A DNA stretch of 64,000 bases, taken from positions 124,001 to 188,000 of the forward strand of contig JAQGDQ010000276.1 in assembly GCA_030141605.1 (NCBI GenBank), given 5' to 3'. Source of the stretch: Tubiluchus corallicola (Eukaryota; Priapulida; Priapulimorpha; Priapulimorphida; Tubiluchidae). Position numbers and translations under genes: made by a program. Shown piece after piece: positions 51,530-64,000 of the stretch. Below the pieces are notes generated by a model. That model was not told where the DNA came from, did not search any database, and worked only from the letters and a program-made list of their open reading frames with translations. Each line of letters begins with the position of its first letter. Within the stretch, counting starts at the first letter, position 1.

Positions 51530-54445
51530 CAGTTAAAACTTGCCACACAAGATAATAAGAAATCTTTGTCTCAATCAATAGTAATGAGCTTATTTCACGT
51601 CTTTTACTTTTTCACATTACGACGTGCCAAATTCTTTGTCCAATGCCTACTGCCTAGTGAGGAGTGGCTGCGTGGTGACAGTGAGCTACCTATGGCTATG
51701 ACGGTTCTCTCAAGTTTTAATTAAAAATAGCACTTTGGTTAATGGTTTATTAACTTTTTGTTTTACTTCTTAATTCTATTAAGTGATTTATAAATTAATT
51801 TAATATGACATCAATTAACACCACACACAAACAAGAAAAAGAGACACACAACTGCAAATCATGCAATCTACATTGCACACGCATACACACTTACACCAAA
51901 GGAAAAGGGTCATCAGGTGAGGCACAGGGAAAGATTAAGATTTCAGTCCACACTCACTGTCTGCAAACTCTACCTGCAGACCCAGTCCCATTTATTGCCC
52001 AGATGTTAAAGTGATAACTACAGACATAATACCAAGCACACACAGAACATCAACATAAACTAACTGCAACAATGGCAAAAAATGAGAAGGGGCTCCTACA
52101 GCATGACCACAGAGCGACAAAAGGCTAGACAAATTTCTCGTCACCAAAATCACATCAAGGTAACAGCTGCTTGCCTAATTGAATACAAACCAAACTTAAA
52201 CAAAAAATGACGGTTTTTAAAAATATTTTCACAAGATTGTCGTAGATAACTCTCTATTTGACATAATTTGATACATCCTAGTTGGCCTAACCAAAAACCT
52301 CTCCTTACTTGAACATAACCTGGCATACCTTGACCAGAAAACACATTATAACCTATCTTAAGTGGAATATTGCTAGAAGGAGAAAATACATAACAACAGA
52401 AAAGTTATTTTAATATTTCGTTTAGAACTGAGAAAAAATTAAAAACATATGCCTCCCAAGTCCCAATATCATTAGTCATCATATCGATATCATAATAATT
52501 TTTGTTCTTCCGGGCATACCCGACTGATTTTAATAATTGTTCCATATCATAGCCAGAGCTGTAAATAACTCGAATTTCGGAAAAGAAAGTTTATCTGTGT
52601 ATTCTAAGTAACAAGCCCTCATTCTGTACCTTTTAGGAATTCAATACTATAATTACACAGTTCCCACAAGATTCGCTTAATATGGTAAATGCAATCAAAA
52701 GTAAATATGGCTAGCAGTAGGTGCATGAACTTCAATTTGGTTATCTTATTTTTCAAAACCATTTTGAGAAACATTACATTGGAAAACGTCTAAAGAAATC
52801 TTGGATTCAAGTCCATCAATATAGTGTTAACCAATTAAGAGTCATAGTGACTATTTGATTATGCATAAAAACATGTACCCTGACATGACTGATTAGACAC
52901 TGGTCAGTTACTCAATGGCAGCCAACCAGTAACATAGTTCAGTTTAAACTGTAATTATTCAATAACAAGTGTGGTGAATATCTGTTGAGCCACTGCTGGA
53001 TCAGCATCAACAGCTAATCCATTGCTATCATCATTAAATTTTACTAAGTGATTGAATTATTTGTGACTGGCTGTCATTGCTAACATCAATGCGAGTAACT
53101 ACTTAGCGATTATGGAATCAAGCAGCTTTAACTACTTTGTTAGCTTAATCTATTTGGCTGCAGAGCTGGTGAAATTATTCATTTTTGCTAAATTATCAAT
53201 ATCAGTTACAATGACAATTACAATTAGTCATTTGGATTTATTTACCAATAATGATTAAAATTACAAATAGTTATTTCCGAGATATTGTCAAGCCCAATTC
53301 CAATTACTATTAATTACATTCAGAACACTGCAATTGCTATTATTTATAAAGGCAACTTAATTTTTTAAGAACTGTTAATTTGTGCACCTCAGTTTTGACA
53401 ATTATAGTTATTATTATTAGTGCCAATTTTGTGCAGAAAACATTACCATTCAAATTGCTTATTGTTTTTAGCTAAATTTGAATCCGATTTGACTATATAA
53501 TACAATTGCAACAACAATAATTACAACATTAACAATTACTTTTCACAAAACACCATTACAGTTACAATAACTTGCACAAGGCATTGTCGAAATTAATTTA
53601 CAATTATGTTTCACACAAATTATCGGAATTTTGTAATCATTACAAAATAATAGTGATTAGTCAAAGTAATTTTACCTACTCTAGTGGATGAGTAATTGAA
53701 GCCGAGTATTCTTTCTGATTGACTGGTGTTTTTTTAATAACATTGAGTATGTGAGCGTGTGGTAGTATATTGCACACTTTTAGACATTGTGAATGCTCCA
53801 TGTTTTGTCGTATCTAGTCGATCTGGTCCTACATTGTCGTGTCTTGTCTTGTCCTGACCTGTTCTGTTCAATCCTGTCCTGTCCTGTCTTGTCCTGTCTT
53901 GTCCTTTCTTTGAGATAGTAGCCACAATACTGCCACAGTGCTGAACTGTGTAGAAATGTGTGGCAGAGTTGCCAAGTTTGGTGGATATGCGTAATATAAT
54001 TATACAGAAACAAGTGTGGCTACGTGGGCAAAAAATAACGGAGTGTGCATGGCGGGTAAGTAAGGGGGTATGGTGTAGGTTTAAGTCACTATTTGTGCTT
54101 AACACATGGAGAGACACCAATGTGGTTGAATCTTGAAATCCTTCAACAATGCAGCAAGTTTCAATAGCAGGGCAATAAAGCTTACCAGGCCCTGTCAACA
54201 GTTGTTGCTTGCAAATTGTCGGTAGAGGTGTTAAATAATACAAAATCACAACAAAAAATGCAAACGCGACCACAGTAACCAATCGTTGACAATCTAGTAG
54301 TAACGTCGTATATCTTAACGAAAATTTAACGGATGCTTGGTAACTTCAGTCGTTTAAGTCTTAAGTAATTGCGAATAGAAAAACCTCCTTAGCGGTGCGC
54401 TTACTAATGTTTTGCTCAACTTTACCGTTTCAAAACAAAACTCCA
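51530..54445. other. Intergenic DNA between the two element copies
   Basis: No coding exon supported. From about 53000 to 53680 the sequence is rich in degenerate AATTAC/CAATTA units and looks like an old low-complexity repeat. A pentanucleotide array follows at 53835-53906. Confidence 0.45.
53835..53906. repeat. TGTCY pentanucleotide array
   Basis: Runs of TGTCT, TGTCC and related pentamers. Being five bases long, the array is read in all frames without stops and creates an artificial open frame rich in RTGQDKT on the minus strand. Confidence 0.85.
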
Positions 54446-55359
54446 TGTTGGGAGCCGTTTGGACCACTGCGCCAAGTAGACCACTTGATGCGCTAAAAGT
54501 AGTGTCCTACATGGGCAGCCCAAGTAGGACACTAGCGATTTTTGTCGAGAAACTTGCTCTGGCAAAACTTGTTTCCAGTTTATATTACCATTGTTTATAA
54601 GTATTGTTATGACATAATAAAGCATAAAACAAAATTTCTTTTAGAAATGGATATTCCTTGGCAATTTACAAATGCATTTCTTACAATAATTTCATCATTA
54701 TGATTAACTCCATTAATATATCATAACATTAAAACTAGTATCTAATGCTTTAAAGAGAGAAATTCTGCACACATTTATTACAGAAATAATTGCAAATTTA
54801 AAAATGAGACAGATGCTGCTAAGCCTTCACAACACCAAAAAGTAATTTTTGACATTTAAGAAAAGCAAGGATAATTAGTTTTAATATTATCAGTAGTATT
54901 GTAACATGTAGGGCACTGTCCTACATGGCTCGCTAGCCCATGTAGGACACATAGATCGCTAGAACGTTTACTTATAAGAAAACAATTATTTGCCCAAGAG
55001 GTAGTGAAACGGATCACCTGTTTGTGAAGTGAGACAAAATCAAAAATGATATACCTTAAACAAATGTTGAATTCGCAAAAAAGTGGGGTTTTTTCACTTC
55101 AACAACATTAATATCGAAACCTAATTTAATATTGTCCCTTCTACCAGCTCAGAATAAAATTCTTTTATTTTATTAGATGTATAATAAATTATTCAACGTG
55201 TATTAACGTTTTTAATTATTATTATTACATAAACAAGCACAACGGACGGTGTCAGTACACTTAACGACTGAATTCACGACCTGTCTCTAGTGTCCTACTT
55301 GGGCAGCCCAAGTAGACCAATTGGTCTACTTGACGCAGTGGTCCAAACGGCTCCCAACA
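54446..55359. mobile_element. TGTWGGG inverted-repeat element, copy 2 (914 bp)
   Basis: Inverted ends of about 38 bp (TGTTGGGAGCCGTTTGGACC at both ends) with one mismatch seen, flanked by ctcca (54441-54445) and cccca (55360-55364), a 5-bp duplication with one change. Interior homologous to 50717-51529. It contains near-perfect palindromes: GTGTCCTAC at 54502 with GTAGGACAC at 54524, and TGTCCTACATGG at 54917 with CCATGTAGGACA at 54938. It ends 140 bp before the PLAA ATG. No coding frame. Confidence 0.8.
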
Positions 55360-55499
55360 CCCCACACTCCACAGGCACGAGGTTTAGGCATGAGATTTTG
55401 AAGACTCACTGTTAGGATAACTGTGTATTATTTGTCTTATTAAATTCTAAACCTAAGTGTAAAACCGAAGAAGCGTTTGAATACAACGATTTTTTGCAG

Positions 55500-58400
55500 A
55501 TGTCGGTGTATAAGCTTCGGTGCTCTTTAGTTGGGCATGAGTCTGATGTTCGTGCTGTGGCCGCTGCGTACTATCCAGATAACGGTATAGTGTCTGCCTC
55601 GAGAGATCGCACTACTCGCGTTTGGGCTACAAATGAGTAAGAATAATGTGAAAATCTTTATTATTAACTTATTAAACGGCCGTGTAATCAGAAATGTAAT
55701 GAACGTTGTTTAGCACATCCCCATATTAAAAAAATAAAGCAAACTAAGGACAAATCACTTGGTAAGCGTGTTGGGTTTATTTTACTGTTATCGCTTCAAA
55801 ATTGTCACGTAACTGGTGGACTTCATGACATTTTCATAAGCACTTTCTGTAAGTGCATGCTGCTTAAACTAATTTAAATTTCTACAGCTTATCAAATGTT
55901 TGTGCAAATATATCAAAATTAGCTACCTGATTTTTGCAAAAACATTATACTTGGACAGAAATTGACAGTGTGCTGTTTTTCTTCAGCAGATTAGGGACAC
56001 CATTGGTGGGAAATAAGCATTCAAAATGGGAGCACCCATGCTCGAAATAATCACGAGTTTAAAATAAAAAATGACTTTACTAATTACACCAGGCACTTAT
56101 TACACTTTTATTACATAATCCTAACAAATCCTTTTCAGAAGCATTGAAATAAGCCTAACTTTCCAGAAGGATTGACCTTTCCTTTAAAGTTTATCAGCAA
56201 AATTTTCATACAGATGCTTTACTCTTCACAAAAGAGTTATTTAACAAAATGTAAGACTTTTCTCACAGAACTGAAAAAGAACTCATGATGATGTGACTTT
56301 AACACTGGTGAGTGAAACATAGGCACTGTAACGGTGTCCAGCTGTCCGTTATCTAAATGTCCACCAACTTGAAATTAGATAAAAGCAGTGTTATATGTAT
56401 ATATAAACACTTCTCTCTGATTGGAATAAAGTACACACTCAGACAAAGTGTTCTGTAGATTCCACTGAACTGTACTCTCAGAATAAGAATTATCAGAGCT
56501 GGAGCTTTGATGGAAAATTTGGAACACTGTTCATACTATGAATTATATAGTGCAAAAGTTTGTTCCAATAAAATGTACAACTACCCGCAATTTTGGAAAT
56601 AAAAAGTACCATTGTGAATTAAATATTACACATATACAAAACAAAATTAGCATCTATGACAAATGAAGCAGCACATGACAAAGACTAGTAAAGTGTATCT
56701 AATAAAAAGTTATGTAGGTTCGATAATGTACCTCATGTAACTTCCCTGATAATAAATGAAAATATCACAGATCATTAATTAACATTTAGTTTACACAATT
56801 CCTTTTGTCCTATAATTAACTATTCACATTAAGTAAGATATAGGACAAGACTTGTGTGTACTAAATGTTAATTAATGATATGAGATATTTGAATTTATTA
56901 TCAGTGTTATGTGATTCAGTGATATAACATTCAATGTGGTAAAATTTGGGGAGTTAAATCAGGTTCATTATAAAACCTATATAACTTTTTATTATATAAA
57001 GGTTACTAGTCTTTGTCATGTGTTGCAGCTGCTGCTTCATTTCTCGCAGATGCTAATTTTGTTTTCTCTGTGTGTAATATTTGGTTTATTTACTATGGTA
57101 AATATTTCAAATTTATAGTTTTATTTCCCATTGCACAAACATTTTATATGTATTTAGTCCACAACATTTCAACTTCATTATCATTAATATATAGCTTACG
57201 TAAAACAATTAAAATGAGTGTGGACAGATAAATCTATAATAACTTCTATGCAAAGGGCCAAAATATTGTTTGGCGGCTTGTTCAGAATTGGTTGTATATG
57301 TAGTCTGTTTAAATATAGTCCTAAAAATTTCTGGTGCTGTTTATCAAAAAAACAAACTAGTGTATTGGTGGTGCCTCAAGGCAATAAACTTACTTACTGT
57401 AATCGATGCCTGCTTTGCTTACTTAATTATAAGGTCATGAAGTAACCTATGTATTGTAAATTGTTCTATCTTTTCTAGTTTTGACAGAGGCTTTACTGAA
57501 TCATTGTGCATGAGTGGGCACACTAACTTCATAGCCTGTATATGCATTTATCCTCCAGACGATAAACACCCACATGGCCTTGTCTTAACAGGCAGCAACG
57601 ACAAATCTATCTGTGCTTTTACATTGGAATCTCCAGAACCTGTATATAAGCTCTTGGGTCACAATGATACAGGTATATATGTCTATGCCAATATGTACAA
57701 ATAATGTATTTAGTTGTGAACGGTGTTTTGTAAATTCGTGTGAATAACCTATGTAGTATGCACACTAAGCAATTTCACTGTTGGGAAACTAACTTCGTTA
57801 AATATAGAAATATAGTAATGGCATTTATCACTTTATTTATCAGATACACCATCTTCATACGAGTACAGCAATTACGATTTGGTTTTCACCAATTAACTAA
57901 CAATTGGCTATATACATTTAATGCATGTAATGAGATACATGCACTTAGTAGCCATTGTTCTTCATGAACATGTCTACATTAAATGCTTGATTATTACATT
58001 AGAAATGGAACCTTTTGTTTCAGCTAAAATTGCCTGAAGTGACTGATCATGAAGTAAATATGTATCAGTTTTAGAGGAACAAAGATAGTGCATTAGATCA
58101 GTAAACCGATGTTTTTGTCACTGCCACTATAATTTTAATTACTTGTAAATAACTAAACATATTTTAGGTAAAGCACCAGTGGCTATTGAATTTTCAGTGT
58201 TATAAGTTCGGTGTTCTTTAACAATCATAATTAAAGTTATGCAAGTTGGCACATGGCTTTTTGTTTTTTGTACAAAACCAATGAGCAGCAATACAAAATA
58301 ATTTATTACATTAAAGTATTGCTCAAACAATAAAGCAACTACCATACCCTTAACGTTACTGTGAAACTCTCATGCATCTCGCACAGCCTGCAATCTTGAA

Positions 58401-61400
58401 GGTATAATCTGCATGTAAAGAGCAGTGACTTGAAAACTCTTTTGTAATTAATTTTTTTATTGAACTGAATGTCCTGGAAATGCATCAGTTTTCAACAACC
58501 AAACGTAACGGAGCTATCCTGAAAGTCAGACTGGACACTAAGATTGTAAAAAATTTTATTATTCAACAGACAAGTTTGTAACACATTTGCAAAATATGTT
58601 GTAGGATCGTGAATTTTTCGAGTCTGTGCTCCAGTCATACTCGATAAGATAGCAAGTTGTGTGAGACACGTGAGGCTTCCACACTGAAATTTCCTGAACA
58701 ATAGGTTTTGTCTTCTTTCAGGGATACTTCGAGACAGTAAATTATTCTGCACTGTTAGACTGTTTTTGTTCCCCCCCTCCTAGCAAAGGGTTATGTGCCA
58801 CCCTGTTCAGCCAAGTTAATTGTGACTATATCAAATTTAATATCATAATATGTGAATAATTTTTTTCTAACAAGTATTATAATTTGTATAGAAAAGCCAA
58901 AAAAGATTCCATAATGAAAGCCCTGTGAAGAAGCTGCTGCTTAAGATACTGTCAGTAGGCAAACTGTGTGGAAGAGTAGATGTATGGCCAGACTGCTTCG
59001 TTACTATATAGAAATCGAAAACTGTGTAATTTCTTCTTAAATAATACAATTATATACTGAGAGATAGCAACTGCGAGAAACTTCATCTAGAATAGGCACT
59101 TTAAATATCAACATGTATCAGATTTCTCCACCTGACTTATGATGCCTGTTTCACTCATTTCGCTCATGTTGAGTTAATTCTAATTGAAGTTTCATGAAAT
59201 TTCTTGCTGTTGCTATAATTCAGTATATAAAATTGTTTGTATTATTTAAGATGAGTGTTTGACTATCCTGCAGTAATTAAACAGTCTGGCGTAGTCTTCC
59301 GCACAGTTTACCGACTGAATATATGGTGTCTTGAACAGCAGTGTCTTTATAGGGCTTTGATTACAGAATATTGTTTTTTGTTTTGTAATAATTTCATTTG
59401 AATTTGTAGTTTGCACATGATAGTGATTTTTTTCATGATTTCAGTAGCTCACTTTGATTTTGTAGTTTTCTTATATTCACACTATTGTATTAATGATAAA
59501 AGTTTTTCAAATGCACTTGGAAATACAACACGAAATTTTTATTTTTTTATTGTTTCAGTATCTTGCCTGGCTGTGGGAAAGTTTGGTACAATTCTCAGCG
59601 GCTCCTGGGATACAACTGCCAAAGTGTGGCTCAATCAAAAGTGCGTGATGACTTTGCAAAACCATTCACTAGCTGTCTGGGGTGTTGCCATCATGCCAGC
59701 GCAGGGCTTGATGCTTACTGCATCTGCTGATAAAACTGTCAAGATGTGGAAAGCTGGAAAGCTGGAAAAAACTTTTAAAGGTAAATGTGCTTATCCGCTT
59801 TTTGTATTGTGTAAGGTGAAAAACAATATCCTTTACTGTGAAAAGCTTGTGTCTGTCAACATTTATTATTTTTGGTGCAACAGAAGAAAATTTGTAAACT
59901 GGTTTTTTGGTAAGTTGCAAAACATTATGTAAGTTGCAGGCATTATGGTAAACAACACTTTATTAAATAAATTGTCATAATAAAATTGCTAAAACTTATT
60001 AGTTTTTTAAATTGTGTTATGCTATATTAAAAATTAAAAATGCTTAGAAGTCAGTATAGATACACAGGCATAGCATTATTTTCTCTTCCTCAGAGTACAT
60101 CCAATACACATGTCTTGATGCGCATCTGTTTTCTATGTAGGTCATACTGACTGTGTAAGAGGACTTGCTGTTTTAACGGACATAGAATTTCTTTCATGTG
60201 CTAACGATGCTAGCATCAGGAGATGGCTAGTTTCAGGGGAATGTGTCCACACATATTATGGACATACGAACTTCATTTACAGCATTGCCATTTTGCCAAA
60301 TGGAGAAGACTTTGTTACAGCTAGTGAGGACAGGACAGTTAAGGTGAATTATCATCAAAATGTCCACATTCTCATTGCACTTGTATTATAGCACCTGCTT
60401 GTGCCCATTATAACTGTTTTAACACCAGGATGCAAGTTACAAAAATGTTTTTTCAGTATTTTTGACTTGGAGTATTTTGTTGTAATAGGTTTGGAAAGAT
60501 GGAGATTGTGCACAAACAATTAGATTGCCAACTGAGTCAATTTGGTCAGTCACATGCTTATCAAATGGTGATATTGTTGCAGGATGCAGGTATTTTTCCA
60601 CATACGTTAATTATTTTGAAAGCTATATTCTGTGATGTTTGACATTTAATGTTTTAAGTTAATATTTAATTTCTAAATTATTAAGATAAGATGGTATTCT
60701 TCACCGTTTTGCTCCTTTTTACCCAAACAGATTTTGTTTTTTTTGCAGTGACGCCATAGTGAGAGTTTTCACTAAAGATCCTGAACGAATGGCAAGCGAA
60801 AGCGAACAGAAAACATTTGAAGAGCATGTGGCCAGCTGCAAAATCGACTTGAAGGCAAGTGATTTGGGAGAAATAAAGACCGAGGACTTGTCAGGAATTG
60901 AAGCTTTGCAAAATCCAGGTCAGAACTTCTTATCTAGATAATTGTTTTATAAAGCTTGATGATCAGCACGGCAGACTCCCTGCCATGCGTGCCCAATTGT
61001 CTGAACTCCTAGTGTAGTAAATAATATTATAGACTGTTGCAGTGCTTACAAACAGAATAGTAAAACATAAATAAAAAGTAGAATATTTTTGAATTTATTT
61101 GAAATAAATAGGCAAATTTGATTTTATTTTGTCTAGTGGTAAAATTAGTCTGTTTAATTTTATATCTTTTCATAAAATGAAGTCATTTTCAGAATGATTA
61201 AACTTTAAATTTTGTCAGTACATAATTATAATTTTGTCTCAGTGTTGTTCACCAAAATACACCATAATTGTAGAAAGAGTGAAAATTTGTTGCGTGTTTA
61301 GGCAAAAAAGATGGAGAAACGACTATGGTTCGCACTCCCAATGGTGTTGTTGAAGCTCATCAGTGGAGCATGGCAGAACAAAAATGGATAAAGATAGGGG

Positions 61401-64000
61401 ATGTGGTTGGCAGCAGTGGAGCAACCCAACAGACTTCTGGAAAACAGTTGTATAATGGAAAGGTATCATAAAGCTATGAGCAAAATTGCATTTTATAATT
61501 CTTTGGGCTTTGCCATACACTAACATAAATCTCCTTTAATAATGTCTACTTTTGCCGGTGCAGGTGAATTGTAGCTTTGAATCTTAAATGAATTCATTAT
61601 TATCATCTAATTAACTGAGTTCAAGTGGGGAATAGCTGAGTGGTCAGAGCTGGTGTGTGTGCAAAACTTAAGTAGCACCAACATTTTAGTTAGTAAATTG
61701 GGGCCACTAGATAGAAAGGCTTTAGGGATTCTATCTGCCATGCTGCCTGTCATTGTTTTTTGTTGAAAGAGGATGTACACACATGTGAACATGGCTAAGA
61801 CACCGCTCCCAGTTGTATGTTCCTCTTTCAGAGTTATTCTTAATAAATTCCAATGTTGCTACAATCAGTCTACTTTAGTAGCCAATAAGCCATGTATAAT
61901 GTGCCAAAATATAACAAACTGTAGCATGATTTAATATCACCTACAAAGAAACCTTAGACAATTATAATGTAATTGCAAGACTTTTTATCTGTTAGTGACT
62001 AACAATATACTTGATACGATAACTCGCTTAATGCCGTCAACAAAAGTTTTGCAAATGGAAGATACCATATTAGGGGTATATTTAAAGTACAGCAAAAACA
62101 ATAATGATGAAAGTCGTATAAACTGCAGTTTGAAATGTATAAAATCAATGCTGCCAAATAAATTATTGATTGCGTCATTTTTCTTCTTTTAAACAGCAAT
62201 ATGATTACGTCTTCAGCATAGATATAGAAGATGGAAAACCTCCTTTAAAGCTGCCATATAACATCACAGATGATCCGTGGCTTGCAGCACAAAAGTTTCT
62301 GAGTGAAAACAACCTTAGTCAGATTTTTCTTGATCAAGTGGCAAATTTCATAATTGAGAATAGTAAAGGAGTTACCTTTCAGCAGCAAGCTGATAATTCT
62401 GTAGTGGATCCTTTCACAGGTATGTCATATTTGCTAGCAAGCTAGTTTTGCTAGCTTTTAAAACTTCAGACTACAAAAAAATTTCTTTAGTATAACAGTC
62501 ACTAAAGCTCATTCCTTTGATAGTAAAATTTTTAGGTTAGTTTGAATACATTAAAACCTCTGTGTCAATTCCTAAACTAAAGAAAAATCTTACATCACAT
62601 ATTTGCCACATATTCCGAATAATCACTTTCAATGTGTGGATGTATAATCTATATACCAACATTACTTCACAGCACGTACATGCAAATACTCACAACTGTT
62701 AATTCATCCCTATAAAACTATATAATTAAATTGGTAATCAGTTGTGTCTCTTTTATTTTTATTCTTATTTTGGCTATATTTATGCTTTGGAAATATTATC
62801 ATGACTTAATCGTCGTCATAACATCATCGTATTAACATGTGTCATTCATGTAGTCCTCATCAACATGCTGAATTTCTAGCTTTTCCTCATTCTAGAAGAA
62901 AGTGTGTGTGTGTGTGTGTGAGAGTGAGTGAGTGTATGAGAGAGATCGTTTAATGCATTTCTGTTTTGTTTCTTAAATTTCAAATTTAACATTAATCTGG
63001 GCAGCACCAACACAAGATTTTCTTCGTGGTGTTGTCCAGAGGCATATTAGGAGTCTCAATAAAAATTATATATTACTGTTTTTTTCTTTGTAAAATTTGT
63101 GTTAATTTAAAATTAATTTAATGATTTCTACATAAATTATCGTTGTATGCTCATAATAAATCTTGCAATAAATACTAAATTCTGATTCTAAAAATTCTAA
63201 GTGCATTACTTATCATTACAAAACCACATTCATATGCACATTTCAGAACAATCTGGCTTCTTTTGAGGAATGATAATATAATCTCGTCTATATTACGTGG
63301 GTCTCAAATTTTGCTTTTATTGTTTTATTTCAAACTCAGAAAGTTGGTACCAAGTACAGTGCTGCTAGCTTTGCACCAACTTGTCAGATTACCTTTACTC
63401 ATCATGTCTCTTTTTCCAACATAACTCCTAGTCTTCAAATATTTGTCAAAGTGAACAGCTGTCTTTCACAAATTTGTTGAAATGTTTCTGTTACTTGACA
63501 ACCGAATTGCTTAATGATTTTTTGTAGCAGTTGTATTATTAAGCATAAGTATTTTATGAATTACTTACGTAAAGTTTATTTGAAATAAAATAATGTTAAT
63601 AATAGGGCAATCAGAATTTAGGATACTCATAGTTTCACCTAGCAGCCATTGCTAAGTTTGTACATGTAAATCAGTGTTAAAATTATTGCTTTACTAAAAC
63701 TGATTCACGTATAAAGCATAATGCATAACTTAACTTAAAGTACGAAAGCATGACTTACATGTATTGTGGTGCTTCATAATGTATTTGACTTCTACTATCT
63801 TTTGTCAATGTAAACTATGAAAAGATGTTAATACATTTTTGCAGAAGCTTGCAGGAAAAAAGTAGTATATTACAGGTGTTTTTTGAATATTGGTATCATC
63901 TTATTTAGCTTATTGATTTTATTTTTAACAGTTAAGAATACAAATGACTGTACTGCACATGGTGTTTTTCCTAATATTTAGGTCAAAGTCGTTACATCCC
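55500..64000 (+). CDS. PLAA: PLAA, ubiquitin-binding p97 cofactor (partial, 9 exons seen)
   Basis: Exons 55500-55636, 57479-57672, 59559-59780, 60141-60343, 60489-60589, 60749-60918, 61302-61462, 62197-62419 and 63982 onward join in phase to 476 residues; human PLAA has 795, so the 3' part is cut off by the window. Residues 1 to about 300 form a WD40 propeller with family blocks such as [37 protein letters not shown] and [12 protein letters not shown]. The PFU ubiquitin-binding domain spans about 355-458 ([37 protein letters not shown]). The last exon opens with GQSRYIP, matching the DPFTGGGRYVP linker. The p97-binding PUL domain must lie beyond 64000. PLAA/Doa1 delivers ubiquitinated cargo to p97/Cdc48 and supports endolysosomal sorting. 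The ATG directly follows an acceptor-like TTTTTTGCAG, so a non-coding first exon or spliced leader is likely. Confidence 0.96.
56747..56903. repeat. Hairpin-forming foldback with 65-68 bp arms in PLAA intron 1
   Basis: The left arm (56747-56814) and right arm (56839-56903) are reverse complements with roughly a dozen mismatches or gaps, separated by 24 bp. Shared blocks include TGATAATAAA, CATTAATTAACATTTAGT and GTCCTATA. There is no convincing target duplication. It is probably a very small MITE; as RNA it would form one long hairpin. Confidence 0.75.
61628..61700 (+). repeat. tRNA-like SINE head in PLAA intron 7
   Basis: GGGGAATAGCTGAGTGGTCAG followed by AGC is a strong pol III A-box context. 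Downstream tRNA arms are not recognisable, so this is most likely the head of a decayed tRNA-derived SINE rather than a tRNA gene. Confidence 0.35.
62902..62920. repeat. (TG)n microsatellite
   Basis: A perfect TG run followed by GAGT/GAGA-rich sequence in PLAA intron 8. Confidence 0.9.

Noticed and set aside
53734-54282. 182-codon open frame on the minus strand with a hydrophobic N-terminal segment
   Set aside because: Its first codon is TTG rather than ATG, its C-terminal third is produced by the TGTCY pentamer array, and no family resemblance was seen.
54422-54625. Overlapping open frames on both strands at 54.4-54.6 kb
   Set aside because: They cross the left end of the inverted-repeat element; the coding appearance comes from its palindromic CCTAC/GTAGG blocks.
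1-64000. CRISPR array, phage, plasmid or bacterial operon features
   Set aside because: The window is intron-rich animal nuclear DNA; no regularly spaced repeats with unique spacers and no prokaryotic gene organisation are present.

Overview
The window looks like AT-rich nuclear DNA from an invertebrate animal. Genes are split by GT-AG introns of roughly 0.1 to 4 kb, and introns and intergenic DNA are full of decayed LINE, SINE and MITE-type repeats. I cannot name the species from the sequence. The proteins align readily to human counterparts, with one gene where vertebrates have the ZFYVE9/ZFYVE16 pair. All four genes have a splice-acceptor-like site just before the start codon, so 5'-UTR introns or spliced-leader trans-splicing are possible.

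Four protein genes can be built exon by exon with consistent reading phase. (1) GIPC, + strand, 5601-12727, 5 exons, 352 aa: a PDZ adaptor. (2) SARA/ZFYVE9-16 type FYVE protein, - strand, 39150-18371, 19 coding exons, about 1498 aa. (3) GTF2F1 (TFIIF alpha, RAP74), - strand, 49303-42304, 6 coding exons, about 532 aa. (4) PLAA (Doa1/Ufd3 family), + strand, 55500 to beyond the window end, 9 exons seen, 476 aa seen. GIPC and SARA are tail to tail, GTF2F1 lies upstream of SARA on the same strand, and GTF2F1 and PLAA are head to head.

Region by region: 1-5600 is non-coding with one hAT-type MITE and a dead LINE reverse transcriptase piece; 5601-12727 is GIPC with a hAT-type MITE in intron 1; 12728-18370 is intergenic with a 5S-like SINE; 18371-39150 is SARA, whose long introns hold two LINE remnants, tRNA-like SINE heads and a foldback; 39163-42303 is intergenic with a 0.75 kb direct duplication; 42304-49303 is GTF2F1, whose largest intron holds a hAT MITE nested inside a Tc1/mariner-like MITE plus another inverted-repeat element; 49333-55499 is intergenic with two copies of one unusual inverted-repeat element (813 and 914 bp), the second ending 140 bp before the PLAA start codon; 55500-64000 is PLAA.

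The genes do not form one pathway. GIPC and SARA both act at endosomes and, in other animals, in receptor trafficking and TGF-beta signalling; PLAA handles ubiquitinated cargo with p97; GTF2F1 is a general transcription factor. No new protein system was found. The most unusual content is the transposon and SINE material, especially the 813/914 bp element pair, the nested MITEs and the inverted tRNA-like pair.
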